This document shows, piece by piece, positions 15,824-25,215 of a stretch of 64,000 bases of DNA (its first letter is position 1; each line of letters opens with the position of its first letter). The position numbers and the translations under genes were made by a program. Source of the DNA: Halomonas sp. SSL-5. GTDB lineage: Bacteria; Pseudomonadota; Gammaproteobacteria; Pseudomonadales; Halomonadaceae. The stretch lies in the NCBI RefSeq assembly GCF_030708455.1, contig NZ_JAUYWF010000005.1:1-64000 (forward strand). Direction: 5' to 3'. The notes below the pieces were generated by a model. That model was given only the letters and a program-made list of their open reading frames with translations, was not told the DNA's origin and ran no database searches.

Positions 15824-16852
15824 ATGCGTCATCACCTGCTCTCCGTCGATTCCCTGTCCCGCGACGATGTCGATCACCTGATGCGGGTGGCCGCGCGCAT
15901 GGAGCCCATCGCCCAGCGGCGCCAGGTCACCCGGGTGCTGGAGGGGGCGGTGCTCGGCAACCTGTTCTTCGAGGCCAGCACTCGCACCCGGGTCAGCTTC
16001 AACGCGGCCTTCTGCCGGCTGGGCGGCAGTGTCTGCGACACCACCGGCTTCACCTTCTCCTCCATGGCCAAGGGCGAATCGCTCTACGACACCAGCCGGG
16101 TGATGAGCGGCTACTGCGATGCCATCGTGATGCGCCACCCGGAGCTGGGTTCGGTGGCGGAGTTCGCCGCGGCGACCCATGTGCCGGTGATCAACGGCGG
16201 CGACGGCCCCGGCGAGCATCCCAGCCAGGCGCTGCTCGACTTCTACACCATCGACAAGGAGTTCACCCGGCTGGGCAAGGGGTTGGCCGGGGCGCATGTG
16301 CTGATGACCGGCGACCTCAAGTACGGACGCACCGTGCATTCGCTGATCAAGCTGCTGTCGCTCTACGACCCCATGCGCATCACCCTGGTGGCCCCGCCGG
16401 GGCTCGAGATGCCCAGCCACCTGGTCGACCTGGTGGCCTCCCGCGGTCATCGCATCGAACAGCGTGACAGCCTGGCCCAGGACTACGCCGACGTCGACGT
16501 GGTCTACACCACCCGCATCCAGAAGGAGCGCTTCACCGCCGAGATGAGCGAGGGCTTCAGCCTCTCCCGCGACTTCACCGTGGACCGCGCCTTCCTCGAC
16601 GCCCGCTGCGGACGCGACACCCTGGTCATGCACCCGTTGCCCCGGGACAGCCGCCCCGAGGCCAACGACCTCGATGTCGACCTCAACGGCGACCCGCGCC
16701 TGGCGATCTTCCGCCAGACCGACAACGGTATCCCGGTGCGCATGGCGATCTTCGCCACCCTGCTGGAGGTGGACGGGCTGATCGAGCAGGCGCTGCGCCC
16801 GGTGCGCTGGTTCGTGCCGCCGCGCCTGGGCGTTGACGACCCGACGCTGTGA
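15824..16852 (+). CDS. pyrB: Aspartate carbamoyltransferase catalytic chain
   Basis: This 342-aa enzyme should join carbamoyl phosphate and aspartate in the first committed step of pyrimidine synthesis. It has the carbamoyl-phosphate loop STRTRVSF, HPSQALLD, the DLKYGRTVHS segment and HPLPR. It is about 30 residues longer than the E. coli chain because of a C-terminal tail (RPVRWFVPPRLGVDD). Neither pyrI nor a pyrC-like gene is adjacent. In pseudomonads pyrB also lies next to the ruvX/yqgE group, as it does here. Ornithine carbamoyltransferase is less likely, since the family HCLP/HPLP signature is of the ATCase form. Confidence 0.88.
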   Translation: MRHHLLSVDSLSRDDVDHLMRVAARMEPIAQRRQVTRVLEGAVLGNLFFEASTRTRVSFNAAFCRLGGSVCDTTGFTFSSMAKGESLYDTSRVMSGYCDAIVMRHPELGSVAEFAAATHVPVINGGDGPGEHPSQALLDFYTIDKEFTRLGKGLAGAHVLMTGDLKYGRTVHSLIKLLSLYDPMRITLVAPPGLEMPSHLVDLVASRGHRIEQRDSLAQDYADVDVVYTTRIQKERFTAEMSEGFSLSRDFTVDRAFLDARCGRDTLVMHPLPRDSRPEANDLDVDLNGDPRLAIFRQTDNGIPVRMAIFATLLEVDGLIEQALRPVRWFVPPRLGVDDPTL

Positions 16853-16926
16853 GCAACGCGCAGTCTCGCCGCTCTCGCCTATGCTGAGGGTTGATCCTTT
16901 CCCCTGGCGGCAAGAGGCACCATGAC

Positions 16927-17559
16927 ATGAACCTGCACCGCGCCTATCGGCTCCTGGCCCTGTTCTATACCGTGCTGCTGCTGGTCGGGGCCATCGCCCT
17001 GCTGGCCGGTGGCGGCACCGCACTATCGATGGCCCATCTGGCCCTGGGGGCCGTGGCGGTGGTGGGGCTGTGGGGCTATATTCTCAAACGCGGCTTCATG
17101 AACCCGCGCATGTGGCGACCGCTGGCGGCGGTGCTGGCGGTGGCGGCCCTGGTGCAGTTGTGGGCGGTGCTCAGCCTGTCCCTGTCCGGTGAGCTGCTCA
17201 CCTGGATGCTGGCCAGCGCGGTCTTCTCGGCGCTGCTGGTGGTGATCCTCTATCGCTACGGCGATCGCGACCAGGCGCTATGGGCCACTCCCGAGGAGTT
17301 GGAGGCCGCGCGACGGCTGGAGACGCTGCTGGAGGAGGGGGAGGGACCACTGACGGCCGAGACCCGCGACGGCGAGCGCGAGTCGCGGGTCACGGTGACC
17401 CGGGCCGGCGACGGCTTCCGCGCCAGCGTGACACGCCGCCGCCATGCCGAGCGCGAGACCTTCGAGGAGCGCTTCCGCCACCCTGCCACCCTGGTGTTCT
17501 TCCTGGAGAAGTTCGCCGGCGTCTCGGTGGGGGACTTCAAGCGTCCCGACACCGCCTGA
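16927..17559 (+). CDS. Membrane protein of unknown function
   Basis: This 210-aa protein has four hydrophobic segments in its first 115 residues (YRLLALFYTVLLL, LALGAVAVVGLW, LAAVLAVAALVQLW and WMLASAVFSALLVVILY), then a charged cytoplasmic tail rich in Arg and Glu. MNLHRAY at 16927 is taken as the start; a longer frame would begin 36 bases earlier. It ends three bases from the convergent ruvX gene. I do not recognise the family. It could be a small sensor or assembly factor, but nothing in the sequence tells. Confidence 0.6.
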   Translation: MNLHRAYRLLALFYTVLLLVGAIALLAGGGTALSMAHLALGAVAVVGLWGYILKRGFMNPRMWRPLAAVLAVAALVQLWAVLSLSLSGELLTWMLASAVFSALLVVILYRYGDRDQALWATPEELEAARRLETLLEEGEGPLTAETRDGERESRVTVTRAGDGFRASVTRRRHAERETFEERFRHPATLVFFLEKFAGVSVGDFKRPDTA

Positions 17560-17562
17560 GGC

Positions 17563-18021
17563 TCAGCGCTGCACCAGACCTTTCCGGGGCAGCCCCTCGC
17601 GGGCGGCGAACCAGCGCTCGACGATCAGCACCGCGCTGATGCCGTCGACACCCTCGTCGCGCCAGCTGCCGCGATGGCCGCGCTCCCGGGCGATCAGCTT
17701 GGCCTCGCCGGTGGAGCCACGCTCGTCGACCATCTCGCAGGGCACCCCGTAGCGGCCAAACAGGCGCTTGCCGAACTTGCGGGCGCGGGTACTCATCTCC
17801 TGCTCCTCACCCGCCGCGGTGAGCGGCAGGCCCACCACGAAGAGATCCGGCTGCCACTCCTCCACCAGCCGCCCCACCCGCACCCAGTCGGGAATGCCCT
17901 CCCGGGCCGGCAGCGGGTCCAGCTCACGGGCGCTGCCCAGCAGCTCGTTGCCCACCGCCACGCCGATGCGTCGAGTGCCGAAATCGAAGCCCAGGATAAG
18001 ACGCTCGCCCTGCCTGGCCAT
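17563..18021 (-). CDS. ruvX: RuvX/YqgF Holliday-junction resolvase-like nuclease
   Basis: This 152-aa protein of the RNase H-fold YqgF family begins with the conserved GFDFGTRRIGVAVG, whose aspartate is catalytic, and has VDERGST and a later Asp-containing segment (DEGVDGISAVLIVE). The family acts on Holliday junctions in some bacteria and in 16S rRNA maturation in others. AGGAGG six bases before ATG 18021 sets the start. It is the last gene of the minus-strand row gshB-tonB-yqgE-ruvX, an order common in gammaproteobacteria. Confidence 0.93.
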   Translation of the reverse strand: MARQGERLILGFDFGTRRIGVAVGNELLGSARELDPLPAREGIPDWVRVGRLVEEWQPDLFVVGLPLTAAGEEQEMSTRARKFGKRLFGRYGVPCEMVDERGSTGEAKLIARERGHRGSWRDEGVDGISAVLIVERWFAAREGLPRKGLVQR

Positions 18022-18052
18022 CAACGACCTCCTGTCATGCGTCGTGCCACGC

Positions 18053-18625
18053 TCACGAATGCCCCGCCTCGCGGGTCATCAGGTTGAGGTCGACGCCGAG
18101 GATCCCGGCGGCGGCACCCAGGCGCTGCTCCGGTGGCACCTCGAAGAGGATATCGCTGCGCCCCTCCACGGTGAGCCAGGCGTTGTCGAGCAGCTCGGCC
18201 TCGAGCTGGCCCGACTCCCAGCCGGCGCAGCCCAGGCAGACCAGGAAGTGCTCCGGGCCGCGGCCGGCGGCCAGCGCCTGGAGCATGTCCATGGAGGTGG
18301 TCAGGGCGACCTCCTCGGTGACCTGGATGCTGGAATCCCAGTCGGTGCTGGCGCCGCGGTGCAGGATGAAGCCGCGGTCCTTGTGCACCGGGCCGCCGAA
18401 GTAGACCGGGGCGTTGCGGTGCGGGCTCTCCTCACCGCCGAGGTCGAGCTGCTCGAACAGCGCCTCCAGGGTCAGCTCGAGGGGCCGGTTGACGATCACC
18501 CCCATGGTGCCCTTCTCGTCATGGTCGCACAGGTAGCCGAGGCTACCGGCGAAGTTGGGGTCTTCCAGGTGCGGCATCGCCAGCAGGAAGTGATCTTTCA
18601 GGCCGAAGTTTTCCACGGATTGCAT
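18053..18625 (-). CDS. yqgE: YqgE/AlgH family protein
   Basis: This 190-aa protein has the YqgE/AlgH signatures: FLLAMPHLEDPNFAGSLGYLCDH near the start, split here as FLLAMPHL and DPNFAGS; GTMGVIVNRP; and PVYFGGPV. The family is widespread and was linked to alginate control in Pseudomonas, but its molecular role is still unclear. It lies 17 bases after tonB and 31 before ruvX on the same strand, so co-transcription is likely. Confidence 0.93.
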   Translation of the reverse strand: MQSVENFGLKDHFLLAMPHLEDPNFAGSLGYLCDHDEKGTMGVIVNRPLELTLEALFEQLDLGGEESPHRNAPVYFGGPVHKDRGFILHRGASTDWDSSIQVTEEVALTTSMDMLQALAAGRGPEHFLVCLGCAGWESGQLEAELLDNAWLTVEGRSDILFEVPPEQRLGAAAGILGVDLNLMTREAGHS

Positions 18626-18642
18626 GAGACTCCCCGGCGGTC

Positions 18643-19560
18643 CTAACGCACGCCGTAGTTGTTGCCTTGGCCGAACCGCCAGACGCGGGTGATGGAGAGC
18701 GAGTCCAGGTTGCCCATGCCCGCATCGAAGGGACGATAGGGCGCGGCACCGCGGACGGTATCCAGCGCGGCCTGGTCGAGTTCGGGATGTCCCGACGATT
18801 GTATCACCTCCGCCTGGCGCAACTCGCCATCGCGGCCGATCACCACCCGAATGCGCAGCTGCCCCTGGAGGTGACGCGGCGCCGGATGCACACGGTTGCC
18901 ATAGGCCTCGACGCGACGGGTCCAGTCGTCGATGTAGCGCGCCTCGGCGGCGCGCTGGGCGGCCTGGCGGGGGGCGCCGGTATCGCCGGGCGACTCGGGA
19001 GCGAGACCCTGCTCACGGATGCTGCGGGTGGCATCGGCGAGCAGGTCGCGCCCGGAGGCGGAGGGCGCCGCCACCCGGGTCTCGGCCTCGGTCTCCGCCA
19101 CCTGGGGGGCCTCGCGGGGCGTGAGCGGCATCGGGTTCTCTGCCTCGGCTTGCGCCGCCGGGGGCGCCTCCTCGACGGGGCGCGCCTCGGGGGCGACGCG
19201 CTCGGCCGCTTCGGGCTCCGCCGGCGTGGCGGGGTCGACATCCGCAGCCCCCTGCTGCGCCGCGGCGGGCGCCTCCACCGGGGCGGAGCGCGACTCCGCC
19301 GGCGCCTCGTCCTGCTCGCTACCGGCGGCCTGCTGGTCGGCCTCGGCGATGGCCTCGGCGTCCACCGTCGCCGCGCTTTCGCGGGTCACCAGCACCACGT
19401 CGAGGCTCTTGCGCTCGGGGAGCGGGGCGGTGAACTGCCAGCTGGCCACCACGCCGATCACCGCCAGGTGCAGCAGCAGCGCCAGTGACCAGGCCAGCCA
19501 GCGCCGGTAGGGCCGGGTGACCGGGGCGTACTGGATGGGGTCGCCGGCGATCAGGGACAT
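18643..19560 (-). CDS. Energy transducer TonB-like protein
   Basis: This 305-aa protein has one N-terminal membrane helix (LAWSLALLLHLAVIGVVAS). A long Pro/Glu/Ala-rich region (about residues 60-200) should span the periplasm, and a TonB-type C-terminal domain follows (HLQGQLRIRVVIGRDG, then SGHPELDQAALDTVR). The ATG at 19560 was preferred because an upstream start would overlap gshB. TonB proteins pass energy from ExbBD to outer-membrane receptors, but no exbB or exbD lies near. The position between gshB and yqgE is that of the TonB paralogue of pseudomonads, whose role differs from iron uptake. Confidence 0.85.
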   Translation of the reverse strand: MSLIAGDPIQYAPVTRPYRRWLAWSLALLLHLAVIGVVASWQFTAPLPERKSLDVVLVTRESAATVDAEAIAEADQQAAGSEQDEAPAESRSAPVEAPAAAQQGAADVDPATPAEPEAAERVAPEARPVEEAPPAAQAEAENPMPLTPREAPQVAETEAETRVAAPSASGRDLLADATRSIREQGLAPESPGDTGAPRQAAQRAAEARYIDDWTRRVEAYGNRVHPAPRHLQGQLRIRVVIGRDGELRQAEVIQSSGHPELDQAALDTVRGAAPYRPFDAGMGNLDSLSITRVWRFGQGNNYGVR

Positions 19561-19573
19561 GGCGGCCTGCGCC

Positions 19574-20542
19574 TCAGCCTCGCGCCGCCGCCAGGCGACG
19601 CTCGATGGCATCCATCAGCAGGCCGGCGATATCGGTGCCGCGCTGATCATCGATCTCGCGCACACAGGTGGGACTGGTCACGTTGATCTCGGTGATGTAA
19701 TCGCCGATCACGTCGAGGCCGACGAACATCAGGCCCTTGTCGCGGATCATCGGCTGTACCTGGCGAACCAGCCAGAGGTCGCGCTCGGTGAGCTCGCGGC
19801 TCACCCCGGTGCCGCCGGCGGCCAGGTTGCCACGAGTCTCGCCGGCCATGGGCACCCGGGCCAGGCCATAGGGCACCGGCTCACCCTCCACCAGCAGGAT
19901 GCGGGTGTCGCCGTCCTTGATCTCCGGCAGGTAGCGCTGGGCCATGATCTGGCGCTGGCCACGCTCGGTGAGGGTCTCGATCACCGCGCCCAGGTTGCGG
20001 CCCTCGGGGCCGACATGGAAGATCCCGCTGCCGCCCATGCCATCCAGCGGCTTGAGGATGACGTCGCCGTGCTCGGCGTGGAAGGCACGCAGCTCGGGCT
20101 CGCTGCAGGAGACCAGGGTCGGCGCGCAGCACTGCGGGAACTGCTGGGCGAAGAGCTTCTCGTTGCACTCCAGCAGCGCCCGGGTGGGGTTGACCACCAG
20201 CACGCCCTCGCGCTCGGCGAAGCCCAGCAGGTGCACGGCGTTGAGGAAATGGCTATCCACCGGCGGGTCCTGACGCATCAGGATGACATCGAGTTCGGCC
20301 AGGGGCCGCGGCGCGGGTTCGCCCAGATCGAACCAGTGGTCGGGGTCGCGATGCACCTCGAGGTCGCGAAGGCGGCCGTAGGCGCGGCCGTCGCGCAGGA
20401 AGAGGTCACCAGGCTCGAGATAGTGCAGCGAGGCGCCGCGGTCCCGGGCGGCCCACAGCAGGGCCAGGGAGGTGTCCTTCTTGTAGGTGATGTCCGCGAT
20501 GGGGTCCATCACCACGCCGATCTTCAGCGCGCGTTCGCTCAT
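19574..20542 (-). CDS. gshB: Glutathione synthetase
   Basis: This 322-aa ATP-grasp ligase adds glycine to gamma-glutamylcysteine, the second step of glutathione synthesis. It has the family start IGVVMDPIADITYKKDTSLAL, seen here in two parts, the PTLVS loop, the DVILKPLDGMGGSGIF ATP-grasp segment and the ITEINVTSPTC ending. The length matches E. coli GshB. It is first in the row with tonB, yqgE and ruvX. The glutathione it makes is the cofactor of the isomerase encoded by maiA in this window. Confidence 0.96.
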   Translation of the reverse strand: MSERALKIGVVMDPIADITYKKDTSLALLWAARDRGASLHYLEPGDLFLRDGRAYGRLRDLEVHRDPDHWFDLGEPAPRPLAELDVILMRQDPPVDSHFLNAVHLLGFAEREGVLVVNPTRALLECNEKLFAQQFPQCCAPTLVSCSEPELRAFHAEHGDVILKPLDGMGGSGIFHVGPEGRNLGAVIETLTERGQRQIMAQRYLPEIKDGDTRILLVEGEPVPYGLARVPMAGETRGNLAAGGTGVSRELTERDLWLVRQVQPMIRDKGLMFVGLDVIGDYITEINVTSPTCVREIDDQRGTDIAGLLMDAIERRLAAARG

Positions 20543-20596
20543 GGTTGCATTCCGTTGGCAGATTGGGGTTGGGGCCAGTATGCCGCACCCATAGCA

Positions 20597-20815
20597 AGTG
20601 GACCAAGGCGAAGGGAGACACGCAGAGCGAGGGGCGCTGGGGGTAGGCCGTAGAGGGGGTCCGAGGACCAGGGGTGAGGAGGATTCCTCCGAACGGGCTG
20701 GCCATGGATGGCCAGCACTGGACCTGCAAGCGGAGCAGGATGCGAGAGCGCCGCAGGGCCGAGGTAGCGTACAGGGAAGTATTTACAGCGCCCCCTCGAA
20801 GGCCTGCCCCCAGAT
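20597..20815. repeat. Non-coding hairpin-rich stretch, probable dispersed repeat
   Basis: The 283-bp gap between gshB and the S1-domain gene has no convincing gene. It shows stacked small inverted repeats: GAGGATTCCTC near 20678, GCTGGCCA-TGGA-TGGCCAGC at about 20698-20717, then a G/A-rich tract and GTATTTACAGCGCCC. The pattern of a GGAGGAT block, a GGCC hairpin, then ATTTACAGCG resembles intergenic repeats I recall from halomonad genomes, but no second copy lies in this window. It also holds whatever promoter gshB has. Confidence 0.45.
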
Positions 20816-20825
20816 CAGCCCCGGA

Positions 20826-21557
20826 CTAGTCACGATCTAGCTCACTACGAGTCGCTGCCAGCCGGATACCGTTGGGCGAAAGGCTGATCAGTCGCCGCTT
20901 GTAGAGCCGGCCGATGGCCTGCTTGAAGGCATTCTTGCTGACCCCCAGGCGCGCCTTGATCTCGGCGGCATCGCTCTTGTCGCCCAGCGGCAGGTAGCCG
21001 CCGCTCTCGCGCAGCGCCTTGAGCACCGTCTCGCCCACCACGTCCAGGCGCGCCTCCCCCGGGGGCAGCAGCGAGAGGTCCAGGCGGCCATCGTCGCGCA
21101 GGCGCTTGATGTAGCCAGTCACGCGCTGGCCGCGGCGCAGCGGCCGGGTCAGGTCATCGCGATAGAGCACGCCCCAGAAGCGATGGTTGACCACCGCCTT
21201 GAGGCCGAGGTCGGTCTGCTCGGCGATCACCAGGATCACCTCGTCGCCGGCGGAGAGCCCCTCGGCCTCATCGGCGACGAAGCGCTCCAGTTTCTGGGAG
21301 GCCACCGGCCGTCCCTGCTGGTCCGTGTAGATGCGCACCAGCACCCGCTTGCCGACGCTGGGTCGGAAGCGCTGCTCGCCATAGGGCAGCAGCAGGTCGC
21401 GGGGTTGCCCCCAGTCGAGGAAGGCGCCGGTGTCGTTGACGGTGACCACTTCCAGGTAGGCTACCTCGCCCACTTCGCACCTCGGTGCCCGGTAGCGTCG
21501 CGCGGAGCGCGGGGCGGTGGCGGAAGGGGCGGAACGGGGGTCGCGGCGATCGGTCAT
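20826..21557 (-). CDS. S1-domain RNA-binding protein, CvfB family
   Basis: This 243-aa protein has tandem S1-like OB folds (about residues 30-100, with GAFLDWGQPRDLLLPY; and 110-175, with GYIKRLRDDGRLDLSL) and a C-terminal winged-helix segment (KSDAAEIKARLGVSKNAFKQ, then IGRLYKRRLI). This matches the CvfB/YitL family of RNA-binding regulators, known from staphylococci. MTDRRD at 21557 is taken as the start; the frame stays open far upstream, which is a high-GC artefact. It lies 77 bases downstream of rsmE. Its target is unknown. Confidence 0.85.
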   Translation of the reverse strand: MTDRRDPRSAPSATAPRSARRYRAPRCEVGEVAYLEVVTVNDTGAFLDWGQPRDLLLPYGEQRFRPSVGKRVLVRIYTDQQGRPVASQKLERFVADEAEGLSAGDEVILVIAEQTDLGLKAVVNHRFWGVLYRDDLTRPLRRGQRVTGYIKRLRDDGRLDLSLLPPGEARLDVVGETVLKALRESGGYLPLGDKSDAAEIKARLGVSKNAFKQAIGRLYKRRLISLSPNGIRLAATRSELDRD

Positions 21558-21634
21558 GGCGGATATCCGTAGCGAAGAGAGAGCGGAGACAGGGAGAGCG
21601 GCGTTCGGCGGCGGCAGATCTGGATGCGGGAGCG

Positions 21635-22378
21635 TCAGCCGTTCCCGTCGAGGTCTCCGAAACGGTACTGCAGCAGGCTGAGCGCCACCACCGGAGCGGT
21701 CTCGGTACGCAGGATGCGCGGTCCCAGCGAGAGCGGCGCGAAGCCGGCGGCACGCGCGGCCGCGACCTCGGCCTCGGCCAGCCCGCCTTCGGGGCCGATC
21801 AGCAGCGCCACGCCCGCGGGCGCCGACTGCTGTGCCAGTACCCCGGCGGTATCCGGATGCAGCACCAGGCGCAGCGCCTCGTCGCGTGCCGCCAGCCAGT
21901 CGGCCAACAGGCGGGGCGAATGCACCGGCGGCACCACGGCGCGCCCGCACTGCTCGCAGGCGCTGGCCGCCACCGCCTGCCAGTGGGCGAGCTTCTTCGC
22001 CTCCCGCTCCCCCTTGAGGCGCACGTCGCCATGCTCGGTGTAGAGCGGCGTGATGGCGGCCACGCCGAGTTCCACGGCCTTCTGGATGGCGTAATCCATG
22101 CGATCGCCCTTGGAGATCGCCTGGCCCAGGTGCACCGCCAGGGGCGATTCGGCCGCGCCGGCCTCCACGGCCTCGATGCGCGCCACCACTCGCTTGCGCG
22201 AGGCCTCCACCAGCACCGCACTGGCCTCGTGGCCCGCCCCGTCGAACAGCCGCAGCGCGGCCCCCTCGCCCAGGCGCAGCACCCGTGCCACATGGCGGGC
22301 CGGCCCCTCGGGCAGAACGACGTCGCCGCCGACGCGAAGGTCGGCGGCGACGTGGATACGCGGCGATCTCTTGATCAT
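21635..22378 (-). CDS. rsmE: 16S rRNA (uracil1498-N3)-methyltransferase RsmE
   Basis: This 247-aa SPOUT-family enzyme should methylate N3 of U1498 in 16S rRNA, near the decoding site. It has the knot-fold motifs of the family: LGQAISKGDRMDYAIQKAVELGV, seen here in two parts (QAISKGDRMDYAIQKAVELG), ASACEQCGR, LLIGPEGG and LGPRILRTETA. The N-terminal PUA-like domain begins PRIHV. GAGG lies very close before the ATG. It is 24 bases downstream of secB and may share its transcript. Confidence 0.96.
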   Translation of the reverse strand: MIKRSPRIHVAADLRVGGDVVLPEGPARHVARVLRLGEGAALRLFDGAGHEASAVLVEASRKRVVARIEAVEAGAAESPLAVHLGQAISKGDRMDYAIQKAVELGVAAITPLYTEHGDVRLKGEREAKKLAHWQAVAASACEQCGRAVVPPVHSPRLLADWLAARDEALRLVLHPDTAGVLAQQSAPAGVALLIGPEGGLAEAEVAAARAAGFAPLSLGPRILRTETAPVVALSLLQYRFGDLDGNG

Positions 22379-22402
22379 AACCTCAGGGCCATCCGGGCAG
22401 CC

Positions 22403-22915
22403 TCACTGGGTCGCCGGCGCGTCCTGGCCCTGCTCGGCCTCGCGCTGCTTCTTGCGGGCGTAGATTGCCTCGAAGTTGACCGGCGCCAGCATCAACGGCG
22501 GGAAGCCGCCGCGATTGACCAGGTTATCGATGCACTCGCGGGCATAGGGGAAGAGCACATTGGGGCAGAAGGCGCCCAGGGTGTGGTCGAGCTGCTCGCC
22601 CTCGATACCGGTGATGCGGAACAGGCCGGCCTGCTCGAGTTCGGCCAGGAAGGAGGTGGTGCCCTCCTCGCTGTGGGTCACCTGGGCGGTGACCTTGATC
22701 ACCACCTCATAGAGGCCCTCGCCGACCTTCTCGCTGGTGGTATCCAGGTTCAGGCCCACCTTGGGCTTGAAGGGCTGCTGGAATACCGACGGCGAGTTGG
22801 GTGCCTCGAAGGAGATGTCCTTGACGTAGATGCGCTGCACGGCGAACTGCAGCTGCGGCTTGTCCTGCTGGCCGGCGGCCTGGCCGTCGGCGCCCGGGTT
22901 GTTCTCTTCCGCCAT
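22403..22915 (-). CDS. secB: Protein-export chaperone SecB
   Basis: This 170-aa chaperone keeps precursor proteins unfolded and hands them to SecA. It has the SecB core from FAVQRIYVKDISFEAPNSP (two blocks) through the APVNFEAIYARKK end, with acidic residues in the SecA-contacting region. AAAGGA lies eight bases before the start. It lies 30 bases after the rhodanese gene on the same strand; in many gammaproteobacteria grxC stands between the two, but here it is absent. The tail after residue 155 is variable. Confidence 0.97.
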   Translation of the reverse strand: MAEENNPGADGQAAGQQDKPQLQFAVQRIYVKDISFEAPNSPSVFQQPFKPKVGLNLDTTSEKVGEGLYEVVIKVTAQVTHSEEGTTSFLAELEQAGLFRITGIEGEQLDHTLGAFCPNVLFPYARECIDNLVNRGGFPPLMLAPVNFEAIYARKKQREAEQGQDAPATQ

Positions 22916-22945
22916 GGGAAAGGTCCTTTTGTACGAAAACGAAGA

Positions 22946-23368
22946 CTACTTCTTGACGACGGGCAGGCCATCGGCCTGCCACTGCATCATGCCGCCCTTG
23001 AGCTTGAGCACCCGAGAGTAGCCGGCCTTGGAGAGCTTGGCCACGGTCACGCCCGCGGACTGGCCCGTCTTGCAGGCCACGATGATCGGCTTCTCCTTGG
23101 CCTTCTCGAGTTCACCCATGCGCTCGTCGATGCGGCTCTGGGGAATGTTGCGGGCGCCGGCGATATGCCCGGCCTTGAAGTCGCCGGCCTCGCGGGTATC
23201 CAGCACCACCGCGTCCTCACGGTTGATCAGCTGGGTCGCCTCGCCGGAGGTCACGCCGCCGGCGGCGCTGTTGCGCGCCTCGTAGAGGACCCAGGCGGTC
23301 AGCACCAGGAGGAAGGCGCCCACCAGCAGCGGGTGGTTCTGCACGAATTCAAACAGCTGATCGATCAT
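22946..23368 (-). CDS. Membrane-anchored rhodanese-domain protein
   Basis: This 140-aa protein has one N-terminal membrane helix (HPLLVGAFLLVLTAWVLYEA) and a single rhodanese domain (about residues 40-138) with the active cysteine in the loop CKTGQSA. Such YibN-type proteins beside secB may move sulfane sulfur or act as membrane assembly factors. Its place upstream of secB is conserved in gammaproteobacteria. The ribosome site is weak. The exact sulfur acceptor is unknown. Confidence 0.9.
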   Translation of the reverse strand: MIDQLFEFVQNHPLLVGAFLLVLTAWVLYEARNSAAGGVTSGEATQLINREDAVVLDTREAGDFKAGHIAGARNIPQSRIDERMGELEKAKEKPIIVACKTGQSAGVTVAKLSKAGYSRVLKLKGGMMQWQADGLPVVKK

Positions 23369-23641
23369 GGGTGCGAAAACTCTCGTCTCGGTGCACGGAA
23401 ACAGGGGCGCGATGGCGCGCAGCGGGCGCCAGTATACACGAGGTGGGCGCCGACGAATCAGGCCATCCGCAGCGATTCGCCGCGGATGTCGAGCGCCGGG
23501 GAGCCATGACGCACGATGCCGCCTGCGATATGATGCCGCAAGACGATTCCTGCCGCGACCCCGAACGCCCGGCGCGAGATCTTCCGGTTACTGCCGCCAA
23601 CCGGGCCGGGTCGCGTCTATCCAGCTTCGAGGACACCCGCC

Positions 23642-25207
23642 ATGACCGCCACTCCCCCGCGCCCCGTCGCCCTGATCATCCTCGACGGCTACGGCCACAA
23701 CCCCGACCCGGCCAACAACGCCGTGGAAGCCGCCAATACGCCGGTGATGGACCGCCTGTGGGCCGAGCACCCCCATACCCTGATCCATACCGACGGCCGC
23801 CACGTCGGCCTTCCCGACGGCCAGATGGGCAACTCCGAGGTGGGCCACATGAATCTCGGCGCGGGGCGAGTCGTCTACCAGGACTTCACGCGCATCACCA
23901 AGGCCATCGAGGATGGCGACCTGGACACCAACGCCATCCTGACCACGCCCATCGACGCGGCCGTGGCCGCGGGACGGGCGGTGCACCTGCTGGGCCTGCT
24001 CTCCCCGGGCGGCGTGCACAGCCACGAGGCGCATATCCTTGCCGTTGCCGAGCTGGCGGCCCGCCGCGGCGCCACCCGAATCTTCGTGCACGCCTTCCTG
24101 GATGGCCGCGACATGCCGCCCCAGAGCGCCCTGGCCTCCATCGAACGCACCAATGCGCGCCTGGCCGAACTGGTCGGCGCCGACAACGGCTTCGTGGCCT
24201 CGATCATCGGCCGCTACTTCGCCATGGATCGTGACAACCGCTGGGATCGTGTCGAGAAGGCCTACCGCCTGCTCACCGAGGGCGTAGGCGAGCACGTGGT
24301 CGCCGGCGCCGAGGCGGGGTTGCGCGCCGCCTACGAGCGCGGAGAGACCGACGAGTTCGTGGCCGCCACCAGCGTGCGCCCGGCGGGCGTGCCGATCACC
24401 CTCGAGGAGGGCGACGCCGCGCTGTTCATGAACTTCCGCGCCGACCGAGCCCGGGAGCTGACCCGGGCCTTCGTCGATGAGGGCTTCGATGGCTTCACGC
24501 GCCGCGTGCATCCCCGGCTCGCCGCCGAGGGCCTGGTCACCCTGACCCGCTACGCCGCCGACATCCCCGCCCCGGCGGCCTTCCCGCCGGTGGCGCTGCA
24601 CAACACCCTGGGCGAGATCATGGAGCGCCGCGGGCTGACCCAGCTGCGCATCGCCGAGACCGAGAAGTACCCCCACGTCACCTTCTTCTTCTCCGGCGGC
24701 CGCGAGGCCGAATACCGCGGCGAGGAGCGCATCCTGGTGCCCTCGCCCCGGGACGTGAAGACCTACGACGAGAAGCCCGAGATGAGCGCCCACGAGGTGA
24801 CCGACCGCCTGGTGGAGGCCATCGACGCCGGCCGCTTCGACCTGATCGTGTGCAACTACGCCAACGGCGACATGGTCGGCCACACCGGCGACTTCGCCGC
24901 CGCCGTCAAGGCCATCGAGACCGTCGACGGCTGCGTGGGCCGGGTGGTGGAGGCGATCCAGCGCGCCGGCGGGGCCTGCCTGGTCACCGCCGACCACGGC
25001 AACGCCGAGCAGATGATCAACCCCGAGACCGGCGCCCCCCAGACCGCCCACACCACCTTCGAGGTGCCGCTGATCTATGTGGGCGAGCGTCCGGCGCGGC
25101 TGGTCGATGACGGCAGCCTGTGCGATATCGCCCCGACCCTGCTGGCGATGATGGACCAGCCGGCCCCCGAGGAGATGAGCGGCCACGCCCTTGTCGAGTT
25201 TCACTGA
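23642..25207 (+). CDS. gpmI: 2,3-bisphosphoglycerate-independent phosphoglycerate mutase
   Basis: This 521-aa enzyme of the alkaline-phosphatase superfamily interconverts 3- and 2-phosphoglycerate in glycolysis and gluconeogenesis with two manganese ions. It has [11 protein letters not shown], the catalytic serine in [12 protein letters not shown], and the metal-site segments [12 protein letters not shown] and [15 protein letters not shown] precedes the ATG. It is divergent from the rhodanese-secB unit across a 273-bp gap in which I see no gene, only a GGGCGCC inverted repeat near 23427. envC follows eight bases after the stop. Confidence 0.97.
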   Translation: MTATPPRPVALIILDGYGHNPDPANNAVEAANTPVMDRLWAEHPHTLIHTDGRHVGLPDGQMGNSEVGHMNLGAGRVVYQDFTRITKAIEDGDLDTNAILTTPIDAAVAAGRAVHLLGLLSPGGVHSHEAHILAVAELAARRGATRIFVHAFLDGRDMPPQSALASIERTNARLAELVGADNGFVASIIGRYFAMDRDNRWDRVEKAYRLLTEGVGEHVVAGAEAGLRAAYERGETDEFVAATSVRPAGVPITLEEGDAALFMNFRADRARELTRAFVDEGFDGFTRRVHPRLAAEGLVTLTRYAADIPAPAAFPPVALHNTLGEIMERRGLTQLRIAETEKYPHVTFFFSGGREAEYRGEERILVPSPRDVKTYDEKPEMSAHEVTDRLVEAIDAGRFDLIVCNYANGDMVGHTGDFAAAVKAIETVDGCVGRVVEAIQRAGGACLVTADHGNAEQMINPETGAPQTAHTTFEVPLIYVGERPARLVDDGSLCDIAPTLLAMMDQPAPEEMSGHALVEFH

Positions 25208-25215
25208 GCGGACGG

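Noticed and set aside
23371..24234. Plus-strand frame before and over gpmI
   Set aside because: The part upstream of gpmI lacks a ribosome site and family sequence, and the rest is gpmI in another frame.
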